From a virus: 47,202 nt of DNA. The notes under the pieces are model-generated. The model was not told where the DNA came from, ran no database searches, and was given only the letters and a program-made list of their open reading frames with translations. A program made the position numbers and the translations under genes. Shown piece by piece: positions 21,099 through 29,655 of this stretch. How positions within the stretch are numbered: position 1 is the stretch's first letter; each line of letters starts with the position of its first letter. The stretch spans positions 1 to 47,202 of the IMG/VR virus record IMGVR_UViG_3300027714_000028. One strand, given 5' to 3'.

Positions 21099-22550
21099 CT
21101 ATCTATATTGCATACCTGTTAATTCATCCATTTTTTCATTACTTCCACCAATCATAAAATATGCTGCAGCATTATTATCTGATATTTCTGAATCTGGAAC
21201 ACGGTCTGTACTAAAAAAGTTTGGTACATCAGGTAACTGTGCTTGGTTAGCAAAGAATGTTTTTGTATTTCCTAGAACTTGCATCACTATCAATGTCTTT
21301 AATTGATTTGTGCTGTCGTATTTTCCCTTATCACCCATCCTCTTAACTATTTTATTTGCAGCCTTTTGTTTTGCTTCTTGTTTTTTTACTACCTTTGTTT
21401 TTACTTTTGGTTTATTCTTTTGTTCTACACTAGCAGATTCAGTTTCGTTCCCCTCTTCGGGTTCAACACTCTCTTCGGAAACTGCTGGTTCTTGTCCCTC
21501 CGATCCTTCTCCGTCCGATACAACTTCTCCACTTTCCTGTGTTGTTTCTGTTTCGGTAGGTGACTGATCTCCTGCGTCCACGCTGTCATTGAGATCATTG
21601 TTCATCTCCATTTCTATCTCTGTGTTAACTTCTGCAACTTCTACTTCAACAACTGTTGGAGCTTCAACTGTAGGCATTTCTAATTGTGTCTCTATTTCCA
21701 TTTCAGTAGAAACCTGTAATTCTAAAGAGGCAACTTGATTACCAGCAGGAGTGCTAACTTCAACTGATATCTCTGCAACTTCAACATTTTCTGGAATATT
21801 ATTATCCAATATATTAGTTGTGTTTAATATGTCTATAATTTCTGTTTCTATAAATGTTACAAGATCAAAGGTTGTTGTCAGTGCTGGATTTGCAAAAGCA
21901 GGCCCAAAAAACTTATTTGGAAAACCAGCATCTATACCAAACATTGCAAATTCTCCTGTCAAAGAGTTAAAGGAGTTTTCTGGAATAGCCTGTTGAAAGA
22001 CAAAATTCCTTGTACCACTAAAATCTAACTCAACCTCATGTTCAAACTGATGAGCCAAAACACTACCGCTGTCAAATAAAGATACTGTTAATTTAAATAT
22101 ATCTTTACAATCAGCTGCTTGTGACGTATTCCCACCAACACAGCTTAAAACTGTAGCACGAACATTGGATACATGAGAATCTACATCCATTCCATAGTCC
22201 ATTGTGAAACCACGATTGATTTGATCTATGGTCATATTTTCTTCTAAATCAAATGTGGATGTATAAGTACCGCCGGGGCCCTGTTTACCAGCAGTACAGA
22301 AATTACCAGAAGAACATCCCTTTGATGTAGATGCTCCATTATTAATAAAAGTACCGCCACTTCTTGTAAAATTTTGCATTGTCGGTAACTGATTTGGGGT
22401 TGTTTCTGATCCTATAACAATTTCTGTTTGTTGTGCATTAGAAGAATGGGATACCAAGACAAGAGGGAATACCAAAGAAGCAACCAGCAGCCAATATCCC
22501 AGTACCAAGCATGGAAAGCGCGCTAGTATTGTCTTCGATTTCGTGTTCAT
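21099..22550 (-). CDS. Large exported acidic protein, about 483 aa
   Basis: The start is uncertain: the frame is open to 22607, and I prefer the ATG at 22550, which puts a hydrophobic signal (LVLGYWLLVASLVFPLVLVS) near the N-terminus with cleavage after SNA. The mature protein has a beta-rich, Cys-containing front half (to about residue 280), a Glu/Thr/Ser-rich spacer (about residues 285-385), and a Lys-rich then helical end. The layout is that of a secreted or surface fiber-like protein; no family recognised. Two TATAAATA boxes upstream of the neighbouring gene suggest late expression. Confidence 0.6.
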   Translation of the reverse strand: MNTKSKTILARFPCLVLGYWLLVASLVFPLVLVSHSSNAQQTEIVIGSETTPNQLPTMQNFTRSGGTFINNGASTSKGCSSGNFCTAGKQGPGGTYTSTFDLEENMTIDQINRGFTMDYGMDVDSHVSNVRATVLSCVGGNTSQAADCKDIFKLTVSLFDSGSVLAHQFEHEVELDFSGTRNFVFQQAIPENSFNSLTGEFAMFGIDAGFPNKFFGPAFANPALTTTFDLVTFIETEIIDILNTTNILDNNIPENVEVAEISVEVSTPAGNQVASLELQVSTEMEIETQLEMPTVEAPTVVEVEVAEVNTEIEMEMNNDLNDSVDAGDQSPTETETTQESGEVVSDGEGSEGQEPAVSEESVEPEEGNETESASVEQKNKPKVKTKVVKKQEAKQKAANKIVKRMGDKGKYDSTNQLKTLIVMQVLGNTKTFFANQAQLPDVPNFFSTDRVPDSEISDNNAAAYFMIGGSNEKMDELTGMQYR

Positions 22551-22623
22551 CCGAATCAGCATAGTCATCCAAGATTCCATCGTAATTGATTCCATCGTAA
22601 TCATCATTTAATCCATATTCCAA
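22438..22623 (-). CDS. Small protein overlapping the large exported gene, 61 aa
   Basis: Starts in the last codons of the upstream gene and covers the N-terminal coding region of the 483-aa gene in another frame. It has an acidic Asp/Tyr-rich front (residues 1-33) and a hydrophobic Cys/Gly-rich end (LGTGILAAGCFFGIPSCLGI), like a small membrane protein. Coupled start and protein-like composition support it; the overlap argues for caution. Confidence 0.5.
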   Translation of the reverse strand: MEYGLNDDYDGINYDGILDDYADSDEHEIEDNTSALSMLGTGILAAGCFFGIPSCLGIPFF

Positions 22624-23174
22624 CGGGACATGTCTTCCTCCGTTGGATAAGATTCCGACGACTGATTCGAGTAATCGTTGTTCTTCCTTGGCTTCAAGTT
22701 TTTTAAATTTTTCTTTTTTTTTAGTTCAGCCATAAGTCTGGAGCCTGATGGTATATAATCTGGATTTTCTTCCCACGCAACTTCTGCTTCTTTTCCTATC
22801 TTACCTTTGTAGGGACAAGGTGTTCCTGCCATAATCATTGCATCAAAAATTCTTGCGTCCTGACATAGTGCAGCAACAGCAGCAACTTTCATACCCATTC
22901 CAAAAAGAGAACGAGACAATTTAAGACGTTCACAATTTTCATCTGTAACTGTAATACCTGATGCAATACCAAAAATTTGTGTTTGTACACCAGCGCTAAA
23001 TGCTGACTTGCAGACATCACTGTTGTTTATAACTATAGATGGTGCAGAAGCAGTTGGTGGTGCTTTATCAGTTACTACGGTTGAACTTACTGTATTTGTA
23101 TCAGCTGCGTATGCACCACCTGTTATTAAAATTGTTAACAGACTTCCGACCAAAATTTTATGTAAGTTACGCAT
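22608..23174 (-). CDS. Exported hypothetical protein, 188 aa
   Basis: From the ATG at 23174 (GGGAGAG ribosome site) a signal peptide of about 23 residues (ending AYA) leads into a Ser/Thr/Ala-rich stretch and a Cys-containing core (NENCERLKLS-like segment, AALCQDARIF, TPCPYKG). The C-terminus is Lys-rich then acidic. I recall similar proteins next to fiber-like genes in marine phages. Two late-promoter boxes lie just upstream. Confidence 0.65.
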   Translation of the reverse strand: MRNLHKILVGSLLTILITGGAYAADTNTVSSTVVTDKAPPTASAPSIVINNSDVCKSAFSAGVQTQIFGIASGITVTDENCERLKLSRSLFGMGMKVAAVAALCQDARIFDAMIMAGTPCPYKGKIGKEAEVAWEENPDYIPSGSRLMAELKKKKNLKNLKPRKNNDYSNQSSESYPTEEDMSRWNMD

Positions 23175-23213
23175 TAGGCTCTCCCTATTACACACAAATC
23201 TGGTTTATATATC

Positions 23214-23221
23214 TATTTATA
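23214..23221 (-). promoter_or_regulatory. T4-type late promoter
   Basis: TATAAATA on the minus strand, about 40 bases before the start of the 188-aa exported gene. Confidence 0.6.
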
Positions 23222-23232
23222 ATAATAATTGG

Positions 23233-23640
23233 TTATATGCTATTTATATACCACTCAAGGTACTCATCTTCCCACAATATTTCATAATTATTACAATTAC
23301 CGTAGGTTTTGATATGGGTATAAATTTTTCTTGTAGAATATTTTTCTATCATAGTTTTCCACCAACCAATCGATTCAACACCATTGTTAGTTGATATGCC
23401 TAGATAAACAAATCTTTCTGATTTTAAATATATCTCTCTAATAATTTCTGGAAGTCTTTCTTTTGGTAATTTCTCTATTGTTTCATAAGTAAAAATACCG
23501 TCAAAGTTTTCTTGAATTTTATCACCAGTATAATGTAATACTTTTTCTGATTTAGTATCATTAACTAAATCTGATATGTGTATATCGTTAACACTCATAT
23601 CAGATTTAAATTTTTTATATCCTTCAATCCAACTATTCAT
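23233..23640 (-). CDS. Methyltransferase-like fragment, 135 aa
   Basis: The segment FDGIFTYETIEKLPKERLPE resembles the central part of class I SAM-dependent methyltransferases (motif post-I to IV), and VYLGIST fits the next strand. The Gly-rich SAM motif I is missing at the N-terminus, so it is either a shortened enzyme or a remnant. It overlaps the GIY-YIG-like gene by four bases. Confidence 0.5.
   Translation of the reverse strand: MNSWIEGYKKFKSDMSVNDIHISDLVNDTKSEKVLHYTGDKIQENFDGIFTYETIEKLPKERLPEIIREIYLKSERFVYLGISTNNGVESIGWWKTMIEKYSTRKIYTHIKTYGNCNNYEILWEDEYLEWYINSI
23241..23248 (-). promoter_or_regulatory. Second T4-type late promoter
   Basis: Another TATAAATA, 27 bases upstream of the first, inside the last codons of the gene before it. 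Confidence 0.5.
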
Positions 23641-24059
23641 TTTTTTACTTTAGTCAATAGATGTTTACGATTTATTTTACATCCTATAAATGCATTATAA
23701 TATTCATCTGGTTTTAATAAACAATCTGTTTCAAACTGAAGTTTTGCTTCGTAGTAATTTAATTGTCCCTTTGTCTTACATAGTCTAACTATTTCTCTAT
23801 CAAACAATTCTAATCCGTGTTCTTCTACTAACAACTTTACTTCTTCACTTGAGCCACAATAAGTTTTCCAATCAGTCTCCACTATCTTAATGCGTTTCCT
23901 TTTCGCACCCTTCAATGGAGGCAATCTCCTTTTTGACATTAAACCTTTTTTACCAATATATAACTTACCATTTATTGTGTTAGTTATTATATAAACAAAA
24001 CCAAGGTTGTCTTCTATCATCTCACTTGTAAATGGTTTACCTTTATAGTGCCAAGTCAT
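23637..24059 (-). CDS. GIY-YIG-like endonuclease
   Basis: Residues 18-37 read LGFVYIITNTINGKLYIGKK, a good GIY-YIG core (YII...YIG), followed by a basic stretch and TYCGSS, then an acidic-Glu helix (LNYYEAKLQFE). T4-like phages use such domains in homing endonucleases of the seg type; a stand-alone 140-residue form could be that or a repair nuclease. Confidence 0.75.
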   Translation of the reverse strand: MTWHYKGKPFTSEMIEDNLGFVYIITNTINGKLYIGKKGLMSKRRLPPLKGAKRKRIKIVETDWKTYCGSSEEVKLLVEEHGLELFDREIVRLCKTKGQLNYYEAKLQFETDCLLKPDEYYNAFIGCKINRKHLLTKVKK

Positions 24060-24241
24060 TATGTGTTATTTACTATTAGTTCTTGGCCAATGTCTGACCT
24101 GACAACAACTTGTCTGCAATTGTCATCATGTAATCCATACACTTGCATATGACTGCAACCCATACCACCACACTTACCAGTACCAGCAGGATTAGGTATT
24201 TTTTCAACAATCTCTCTAGTGCAGTATTTACATGTTTCCAT
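24059..24241 (-). CDS. Cys-rich small protein, 60 aa
   Basis: Six cysteines and several histidines (CKYC, GKCGGMGCSHM, DDNCR) suggest zinc binding. The stop overlaps the start of the GIY-YIG-like gene. Function unknown. Confidence 0.55.
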   Translation of the reverse strand: METCKYCTREIVEKIPNPAGTGKCGGMGCSHMQVYGLHDDNCRQVVVRSDIGQELIVNNT

Positions 24242-24257
24242 AATATATTATATAGGT

Positions 24258-24896
24258 CTATATCCTTAAAAGTTTTATATTAGTAACAACACATATTCTT
24301 AATTCGTCTGTTTCTTTTTGAACAGGAACTTCATGTTGTAGTGTTGCTGGAAATATTATCATATCATCTTCAACAGCTGGATAATCAAATTCACCATACA
24401 AATATGAATTTGAAATATGAGAACGATCTGATATATTATATTGTTCATCCATTATTTGTCTACCAAATAATCCTGTAGGACTACTATTTACAAACCTTAA
24501 AGAACTGTGTTTCTCTGGATTGAAATTGATATAATGTGTACAAGAAAAATCATACTCTGGATGAGTATGAGCTTTCATATATTGACCTGTTTTAATTGCT
24601 GTATAGTTTACAATATTCCAATGATAATTAAAAAGTTCTCCACTAACAAAATCATTATGAAAAAAGTTATTAAAAGTTTTTTGATATATTTCTTTTAGTT
24701 TGTTATAGTTTATATCTATAAACTTTTCGTTTTCCCAATCGCCATAAGGATGATGAAGATTACTAGATCCCCACTCATTCCTATCACTATCTATCTCATA
24801 ATTTTTCTTTATATCACCAACTATGTTTTCTTTATCATAGGAATTAGGATCAATTTTGACATTATGTATAGGAAACCCAAATAAAGTTACACCCAA
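24258..24896 (-). CDS. 2OG-Fe(II) oxygenase-like protein, 212 aa
   Basis: Metal ligands appear as HTHPEYDFS (His110, His112) and ATLQHEV (His188), with Arg200 in ELRICVVTNI as the 2-oxoglutarate anchor. This is the pattern of the 2OG-FeII_Oxy_5-type family that is frequent in marine T4-like phages. Substrate unknown. It is one base from the zinc-ribbon-like gene. Confidence 0.8.
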   Translation of the reverse strand: MGVTLFGFPIHNVKIDPNSYDKENIVGDIKKNYEIDSDRNEWGSSNLHHPYGDWENEKFIDINYNKLKEIYQKTFNNFFHNDFVSGELFNYHWNIVNYTAIKTGQYMKAHTHPEYDFSCTHYINFNPEKHSSLRFVNSSPTGLFGRQIMDEQYNISDRSHISNSYLYGEFDYPAVEDDMIIFPATLQHEVPVQKETDELRICVVTNIKLLRI

Positions 24897-25304
24897 TTAT
24901 TCATCCTCATTGTTGTATTCAATTCCTAATACATCATTTAATTTTTTTGCAGCAGGGCCAGATGGATCATCGTTATGATCTTTAACAAATTCTTCAATTT
25001 TATTTGTCCAATAATCTTCGTCTTTAATTTTAGCATGTTTTTTGGTTTTAGGAAATCTATCATCTTTTGCCCACTGTACGAACATTCCACCACAATCCAC
25101 ACAAATAATTTTACATCTGTGGGGGCCCTGAAGTAAATATTCTTTTTCTAATCTATGATTAGGATTAATTTTACACTTTATTTCTTTAAGAGGTTTTTGT
25201 GGAGTATTAATTTTTTGGGCAGATTCTTTATCATAAGACCAATTAATATTAGTCTTCCCAAAATTATTACCTCTATTAACATAATTACTTCGTGATTTAT
25301 ACAC
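24897..25304 (-). CDS. Zinc-finger-like conserved phage protein, 135 aa
   Basis: Cys/His pattern CKINPNHRLEKEYLLQGPHR followed by CKIICVDCGG suggests a zinc site. The rest is Lys-rich and helical with an acidic end. I recall similar proteins next to nrd genes in marine phages, but no function is known. Confidence 0.6.
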   Translation of the reverse strand: MYKSRSNYVNRGNNFGKTNINWSYDKESAQKINTPQKPLKEIKCKINPNHRLEKEYLLQGPHRCKIICVDCGGMFVQWAKDDRFPKTKKHAKIKDEDYWTNKIEEFVKDHNDDPSGPAAKKLNDVLGIEYNNEDE

Positions 25305-25306
25305 AG

Positions 25307-25474
25307 CTATTCATCCTCATTATCATAACCTTCAAGCTCTACCTCATCTTGCAATTCACTTTCTACCAATTTATTACCACAAAAAATACAATATTTAATA
25401 ACATAATATCTTTCATTCATATTATGAGATATTTTGAATTCTGCTTCACAACCTTCACATACTATTAATTTCAT
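25307..25474 (-). CDS. Small zinc-ribbon protein, 55 aa
   Basis: Two CxxC pairs (VCEGCEAEF and YCIFCGNKL) form a clear zinc-ribbon pattern, followed by an acidic tail. The ATG overlaps the nrdJ stop, so it is translated with nrdJ. It could be a partner of the reductase or a nucleic-acid binder. Confidence 0.65.
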   Translation of the reverse strand: MKLIVCEGCEAEFKISHNMNERYYVIKYCIFCGNKLVESELQDEVELEGYDNEDE

Positions 25475-27396
25475 TGAATTTCACAAAAACCTGCTGCACA
25501 TGCAAGTTCCTGTGAACCGATAGTCATATCAGTCTGTTCATATTCTGACAATTTATTCCACTCCACATTTTTAGGCATCTTTTCTAAGAGCACTTCATAT
25601 TCTTCTTTTGAGCAATCCTGATAGGGTGCTTGTTTATATGTATGTTCTGAAAATGGAAGAAAACTAACTCCGCTCATGTAGTCAAAATGTTCATAGACCC
25701 AAGCACCAACTTCAAGCCATTCATGTTCTTTTACAGAAATGGTTACAGAAGGTTTATGCTCACACCAATGTTCTTGGTATGTCTTCCAAAGTTTCAACTG
25801 ATCAATTGCAGTCAAGTCTGTACGAAACATAGCACCTTGATCTACTTTATGAGGGAAAGAAAATACAGAAGTATGACTTGGATTCATAACATCATCCTCA
25901 ACAGGAAATCCTTCAGCAACCATCATCATTGTAAGAGGGTCTTTTTTATCACCACGGACTGTTCGAACATAGTAAGGGTTGTGCCTTGCATGGATACCGG
26001 ATGCAGAGTCTGTTAGCTGACTGACCGTCCCTGATGGTTTAACACACGTTACAGCAACACTTTGATTGATACCCAACTTTATAGAATATAGTTTGTTTGT
26101 ATCAACTGCCATATTTTTTAAATCTGTTAGAATTGCTGGAAGTGAACCATTTGGGCCCTTACCATTTGTCAATTTACAATCCATGATACCTGTTAGAGAT
26201 ACACCAAGTAACCGTTCCTCTTCACAATTCTTTTTCCATGATTTAGAGATATATTTGAAGTTCACAAGTGTTGATTGGAATGTACCCAGAATCGTTGCAA
26301 GCCTCACCTTCTCCAAAAGAGACTCCCGTGTATCAGATGCACGAACTACAACCTCTGATAGATTACAGAACTCTCTGCTACGTAGAATAATTTCACTACA
26401 AGGATTTGTACCAAATGCAAAGTCTTCTGTATTTCTACGACCATTCTTAGATGCCATAAGTACAGCAGACTCACGATTGAAAATACCACGTTCACCAGAC
26501 TTAGAATCATAAAGAGCCTTCCATTCATCCATGAAGATACCAATATCAGGTTTTTCAGAGTATGCAGCAGAATTATTTGCTAATGCACGTTGGGGATTGT
26601 CATCCCACCACTGACCACTTTTCGCATTACGCATACGGTCATCAGATAGATTAGATAAACTAATAAGGGCAGAACGACGAACACCACCAACTACTACAAC
26701 TTCTGCAATTTTACACACAATATCATGTGCTTCAAGTGAAGATAATTTACGTCCAGCTGCGTTTTGAAAAACATTTACGGCAAAGTTAAACAAAGACTCA
26801 AGTGGTTCTGGGCCACTAGCACGCCCCCCAAAGGTCTTTAAAGGTGCGCCAGCGGGTCTTATCTTAGATAAGTCCCATCTGGGTATCTGTCCAATATACA
26901 ACATTCCCACCAATTCTTTAAGTGCTTTTGCCCACCCTAACTTGGAATCTGCAACCGTGATAGTAGTGTCTGAGGGATGAAATTCATCTGCAATACGAGG
27001 AAGTTCAGCTACATATTGACGTTCCACACTGAAACCAACACCAGTACCATTCATAAGAACATATAGAATTTCGTCAAATGCTTGTGGACGGTCAACTGCA
27101 ACATAAGAACAGTTATACCCAGCAATGTTCTCACGTTTCAATGCTTCACCAGCAGTCATAAGACAACGCATGGATGGCATAATACGCAAACCTAAAACCG
27201 ATTGTTCTAATTCAGATCGTAAAGATTTTGATAAAGTGTAGTCAACAGTTTCTTTTAGATGTTCAGTAAAAAAATCAAAATACCTAGCAACAGTTTCATC
27301 CCAAGTTTCTCTGCGTTCTTTTTGTGGCAACCACCTTGAATATCTTGATAGGTGAATAAATTCTTGATATGATGTTGGTAGTAAATTAGTAGGCAT
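25471..27396 (-). CDS. nrdJ: Class II (B12-dependent) ribonucleotide reductase
   Basis: Reduces ribonucleoside triphosphates to dNTPs using adenosylcobalamin. The 641-residue protein has the active-site NPCSE (Cys333) and redox cysteines Cys96 and Cys344; the 11-residue spacing between Cys333 and Cys344 is the same as in the Lactobacillus leichmannii enzyme (C408/C419). The C-terminus has the swinging-arm pair CAAGFC. This is the monomeric type, common in marine phages, and independent of oxygen and iron. The start overlaps the primase stop by 11 bases. Confidence 0.95.
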   Translation of the reverse strand: MPTNLLPTSYQEFIHLSRYSRWLPQKERRETWDETVARYFDFFTEHLKETVDYTLSKSLRSELEQSVLGLRIMPSMRCLMTAGEALKRENIAGYNCSYVAVDRPQAFDEILYVLMNGTGVGFSVERQYVAELPRIADEFHPSDTTITVADSKLGWAKALKELVGMLYIGQIPRWDLSKIRPAGAPLKTFGGRASGPEPLESLFNFAVNVFQNAAGRKLSSLEAHDIVCKIAEVVVVGGVRRSALISLSNLSDDRMRNAKSGQWWDDNPQRALANNSAAYSEKPDIGIFMDEWKALYDSKSGERGIFNRESAVLMASKNGRRNTEDFAFGTNPCSEIILRSREFCNLSEVVVRASDTRESLLEKVRLATILGTFQSTLVNFKYISKSWKKNCEEERLLGVSLTGIMDCKLTNGKGPNGSLPAILTDLKNMAVDTNKLYSIKLGINQSVAVTCVKPSGTVSQLTDSASGIHARHNPYYVRTVRGDKKDPLTMMMVAEGFPVEDDVMNPSHTSVFSFPHKVDQGAMFRTDLTAIDQLKLWKTYQEHWCEHKPSVTISVKEHEWLEVGAWVYEHFDYMSGVSFLPFSEHTYKQAPYQDCSKEEYEVLLEKMPKNVEWNKLSEYEQTDMTIGSQELACAAGFCEIQ

Positions 27397-28387
27397 TTAT
27401 CTTTCTCCATTCTGCAAACCTTAACTTGGCACCAGCGCCAGAAAAGGTATTATTCTTTATGATTTCTTGTACTTCTTCTTTTGACATTCCAGACAGTATC
27501 ATGTCATTAATATCTTTTTCTTTAATCTGTTCTGGCCACAGAACAATACTACAACCTTTATTAATAGTTTTTTCAATCTGTTTGTTTATCTCCTTGTTTC
27601 TAGGTTCATTATCAAATATAACTGTAAAATCTCCTTCAAGTCTATCAAAATCAGAACCACCAACTGCAAGACAATTATCAATAAATAAACTATCCAATGG
27701 GCCTTCACACACATAAAAGTGTTTGGATTTATCTACTCTATCTAACCCGAATATCTTATCACTTTCTTTTAACTTGATGGTGATATACTTAGGTGTTTCA
27801 TTTCCAAACGCTCTTCCTTGATAAGCAAATATTTCTCCTTTATTATCTCGAAACGGTATCATCAATCTTGGATGATCACCACCCAAATTGTAAAATTTAT
27901 TCGGTATTAAAGTGTTGGTAAATTTAAAGAATGAATCACATAGGTATATATCTTTGAGTGATTCTTTTGGTAGCTTTCTCTTCTCAATAATCTTTCTGGC
28001 AGGATGCTCTGATTCAAGTTTCGAGATAGATATAAGGTCTTTGAATATATCTTTTTTACGAAACACTGGTGCATTAAATTTAAACTCTGGTTTTGGTGTG
28101 AGAGTATCACAACCTGTTTTATATCGTTCCATTATATAGTCTTTGTGAGTTTTTGAGTCTATATACTCTATCAACTTACCAACTGTGGTTCCGACATCAC
28201 AATTATGACACTTGAAGAATAGATCATTCTTCTTTTGATATACAAATCCTCTAGCTTTTGTTTTATTCTTTTGAGAATCTCCACAATAAGGACACCTAAA
28301 ATTCCAAAGGTTATTACTCTTCTTTTTAAATTTTTGGAGTTGTGGGGAAATAATGTTAAGATATTTTATGTCAATGTATGAACTCAT
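27386..28387 (-). CDS. DNA primase (zinc finger + Toprim)
   Basis: Makes RNA primers for lagging-strand synthesis. From the ATG at 28387 the 333-residue protein has a CxxC zinc site (Cys32/35, Cys60/63) and a Toprim domain: YVCEGPLDSLF (catalytic Glu) and VIFDNEPRN (DxN/D). It is the gp61-equivalent in layout. An upstream GTG at 28393 directly touches the -10 box, so the ATG is preferred; the message is predicted to be leaderless. Confidence 0.9.
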   Translation of the reverse strand: MSSYIDIKYLNIISPQLQKFKKKSNNLWNFRCPYCGDSQKNKTKARGFVYQKKNDLFFKCHNCDVGTTVGKLIEYIDSKTHKDYIMERYKTGCDTLTPKPEFKFNAPVFRKKDIFKDLISISKLESEHPARKIIEKRKLPKESLKDIYLCDSFFKFTNTLIPNKFYNLGGDHPRLMIPFRDNKGEIFAYQGRAFGNETPKYITIKLKESDKIFGLDRVDKSKHFYVCEGPLDSLFIDNCLAVGGSDFDRLEGDFTVIFDNEPRNKEINKQIEKTINKGCSIVLWPEQIKEKDINDMILSGMSKEEVQEIIKNNTFSGAGAKLRFAEWRKINAY

Positions 28388-28393
28388 TAACAC

Positions 28394-28422
28394 ATACTAC
28401 TTCATTCAAGAGGTTTTGTCAA
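28394..28422 (-). promoter_or_regulatory. Promoter giving a leaderless primase mRNA
   Basis: TTGACA (28417-28422), 17-base spacer, TAGTAT (28394-28399). The primase ATG begins six bases later. Confidence 0.7.
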
Positions 28423-28853
28423 CCCCCTATTACCATATATTTTTGAATTATAAATCCTGCAATAATTGAACCACCTATGATGATCCATCTCCAGCGTTCT
28501 AAAACACCTACTCTTTTACTTAGCTCATCTCGTATTTTTTGTATTTCTTTATTTTGTTCATTATGTTGGGAAACTGCTGCAGCCATTATTTCTTTAGTAT
28601 TTGTAGTAATACGAGAGTGTAAATCATCTATCTTTTTCTCTAGATCATCCCTACGTTTTTCTATATGGTCTTCTGTTGCAATTATTGCTTCTTCTTGTCT
28701 AGAAATCTTTTCTTCGTGAACGGCAAGCATACGATGAATTGAGTTGGAGACATCAGTTAACTTCTCTATTGCAACATCCAAACGGACGTAAATTTTTGTT
28801 TGTTCATGCAATTCTTTTTTGATAAGAATAACTTCTGTCTCCAACTTATCCAT
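28419..28853 (-). CDS. Coiled-coil protein with C-terminal membrane anchor, 144 aa
   Basis: Residues 1-115 are a long coiled coil with a conserved-looking MLAVHEEKI segment; residues 121-142 are a transmembrane helix (WRWIIIGGSIIAGFIIQKY). I recall close relatives in many marine T4-like phages. C-terminal anchoring plus nearby spanin genes make a lysis or envelope role possible. Confidence 0.65.
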   Translation of the reverse strand: MDKLETEVILIKKELHEQTKIYVRLDVAIEKLTDVSNSIHRMLAVHEEKISRQEEAIIATEDHIEKRRDDLEKKIDDLHSRITTNTKEIMAAAVSQHNEQNKEIQKIRDELSKRVGVLERWRWIIIGGSIIAGFIIQKYMVIGG

Positions 28854-28856
28854 TAT

Positions 28857-29027
28857 TTACTCTCCACTTCTCGTAACAGACCAGATACCCCAAGCAAGAG
28901 CACCCCAAAGAATAACTTTGGTTAAAGGTATTGCAAAGAATAATACTGCTACAGCAGCTGCTGCAACAATAACTCCTTGGTGTGTAGACGCTTCAGATAT
29001 CCTTTCTGAAATCCATTTACTAATCAT
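28857..29027 (-). CDS. Small membrane protein, 56 aa
   Basis: Starts with MISKWISERISEAS and has a hydrophobic, Ala/Val-rich body (about residues 18-50). Strong AAAGGAG ribosome site. It lies between two membrane-associated genes. A holin-like role is possible but unsupported. Confidence 0.65.
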   Translation of the reverse strand: MISKWISERISEASTHQGVIVAAAAVAVLFFAIPLTKVILWGALAWGIWSVTRSGE

Positions 29028-29028
29028 A

Positions 29029-29277
29029 CTAATCTCCTTTTTCTAACTTGTTAACTTTGGCTTCAAGTTCGTTAATCTTACGATTAACATGGGGATATTT
29101 TTTCTTCCAATTCTCTTCATCTGCAAGAACCTTCAATCCCAACTTTTTAGAAGCCCATGTCGAAACATCATCAACTTTCGTATAGAACCACAGTCCAGCT
29201 TTAGTTTGTGCAAACCAACTACCAGCTGCACTACCAAGTATACTCCCTGTGATATTAGATATGATAAAAATCCACAT
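29029..29277 (-). CDS. Small membrane protein with coiled-coil tail, 82 aa
   Basis: From the ATG at 29277 (GGGAG ribosome site) a Gly/Ala-rich membrane segment (IISNITGSILGSAAGSWF) is followed by a Trp-rich turn and a charged helix. A longer frame begins at 29310 with charged residues and no ribosome site. I recall relatives in marine phages. Confidence 0.6.
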   Translation of the reverse strand: MWIFIISNITGSILGSAAGSWFAQTKAGLWFYTKVDDVSTWASKKLGLKVLADEENWKKKYPHVNRKINELEAKVNKLEKGD

Positions 29278-29278
29278 A

Positions 29279-29503
29279 TCAAACTCCCTTATAAAATTTT
29301 TGGAGTTCACCGTAGTTAATAATCTTTAACATATAAAGCATATCATTCATCTTTAATTTTTTTCCCCATAATTTATGACACCTTTCAACAGACTCTTTCA
29401 TTGCTTTAAATTTATAATAAGTGAGTCCTCTTGCATATATAACTATAGAATCCGATCCCCAACTATTTTTATTGGATAAAGGATTTCTCACGATTAACCC
29501 CAA
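29279..29503 (-). CDS. Small basic hypothetical protein, 74 aa
   Basis: Basic and aromatic, helix-rich from residue 30 on (FKAMKESVERCHKLWGKK). It starts inside the last codons of the Cys-rich gene, so it is in the same operon. No family recognised. Confidence 0.55.
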   Translation of the reverse strand: MGLIVRNPLSNKNSWGSDSIVIYARGLTYYKFKAMKESVERCHKLWGKKLKMNDMLYMLKIINYGELQKFYKGV

Positions 29504-29655
29504 TCACTCATTCTGCATTTTTTGCAATTGCAAGAGTTGCAAACTTCTGTTTGCCACCTAAAAGATGATTTTTTATTAGCATCATTTTTGTCTACATATT
29601 CTTTCAAAGGTTTACCACAATGAGAATCATTACCACAATTTTTACATTTAAACAT
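29494..29655 (-). CDS. Cys-rich small protein, 53 aa
   Basis: Three Cys pairs: FKCKNCGND, EVCNSCNCKKC, plus HCGK, giving a likely zinc site. It overlaps the DUF1353-like gene and the next gene. It may bind nucleic acid or stabilise a complex; function unknown. Confidence 0.6.
   Translation of the reverse strand: MFKCKNCGNDSHCGKPLKEYVDKNDANKKSSFRWQTEVCNSCNCKKCRMSDWG

Noticed and set aside
26121-26180. TTGACA within nrdJ as a promoter
   Set aside because: No -10 box at the 17-base spacing used elsewhere.
26066-26512. 148-codon plus-strand frame
   Set aside because: Antisense to nrdJ, which has all catalytic residues in the other strand.
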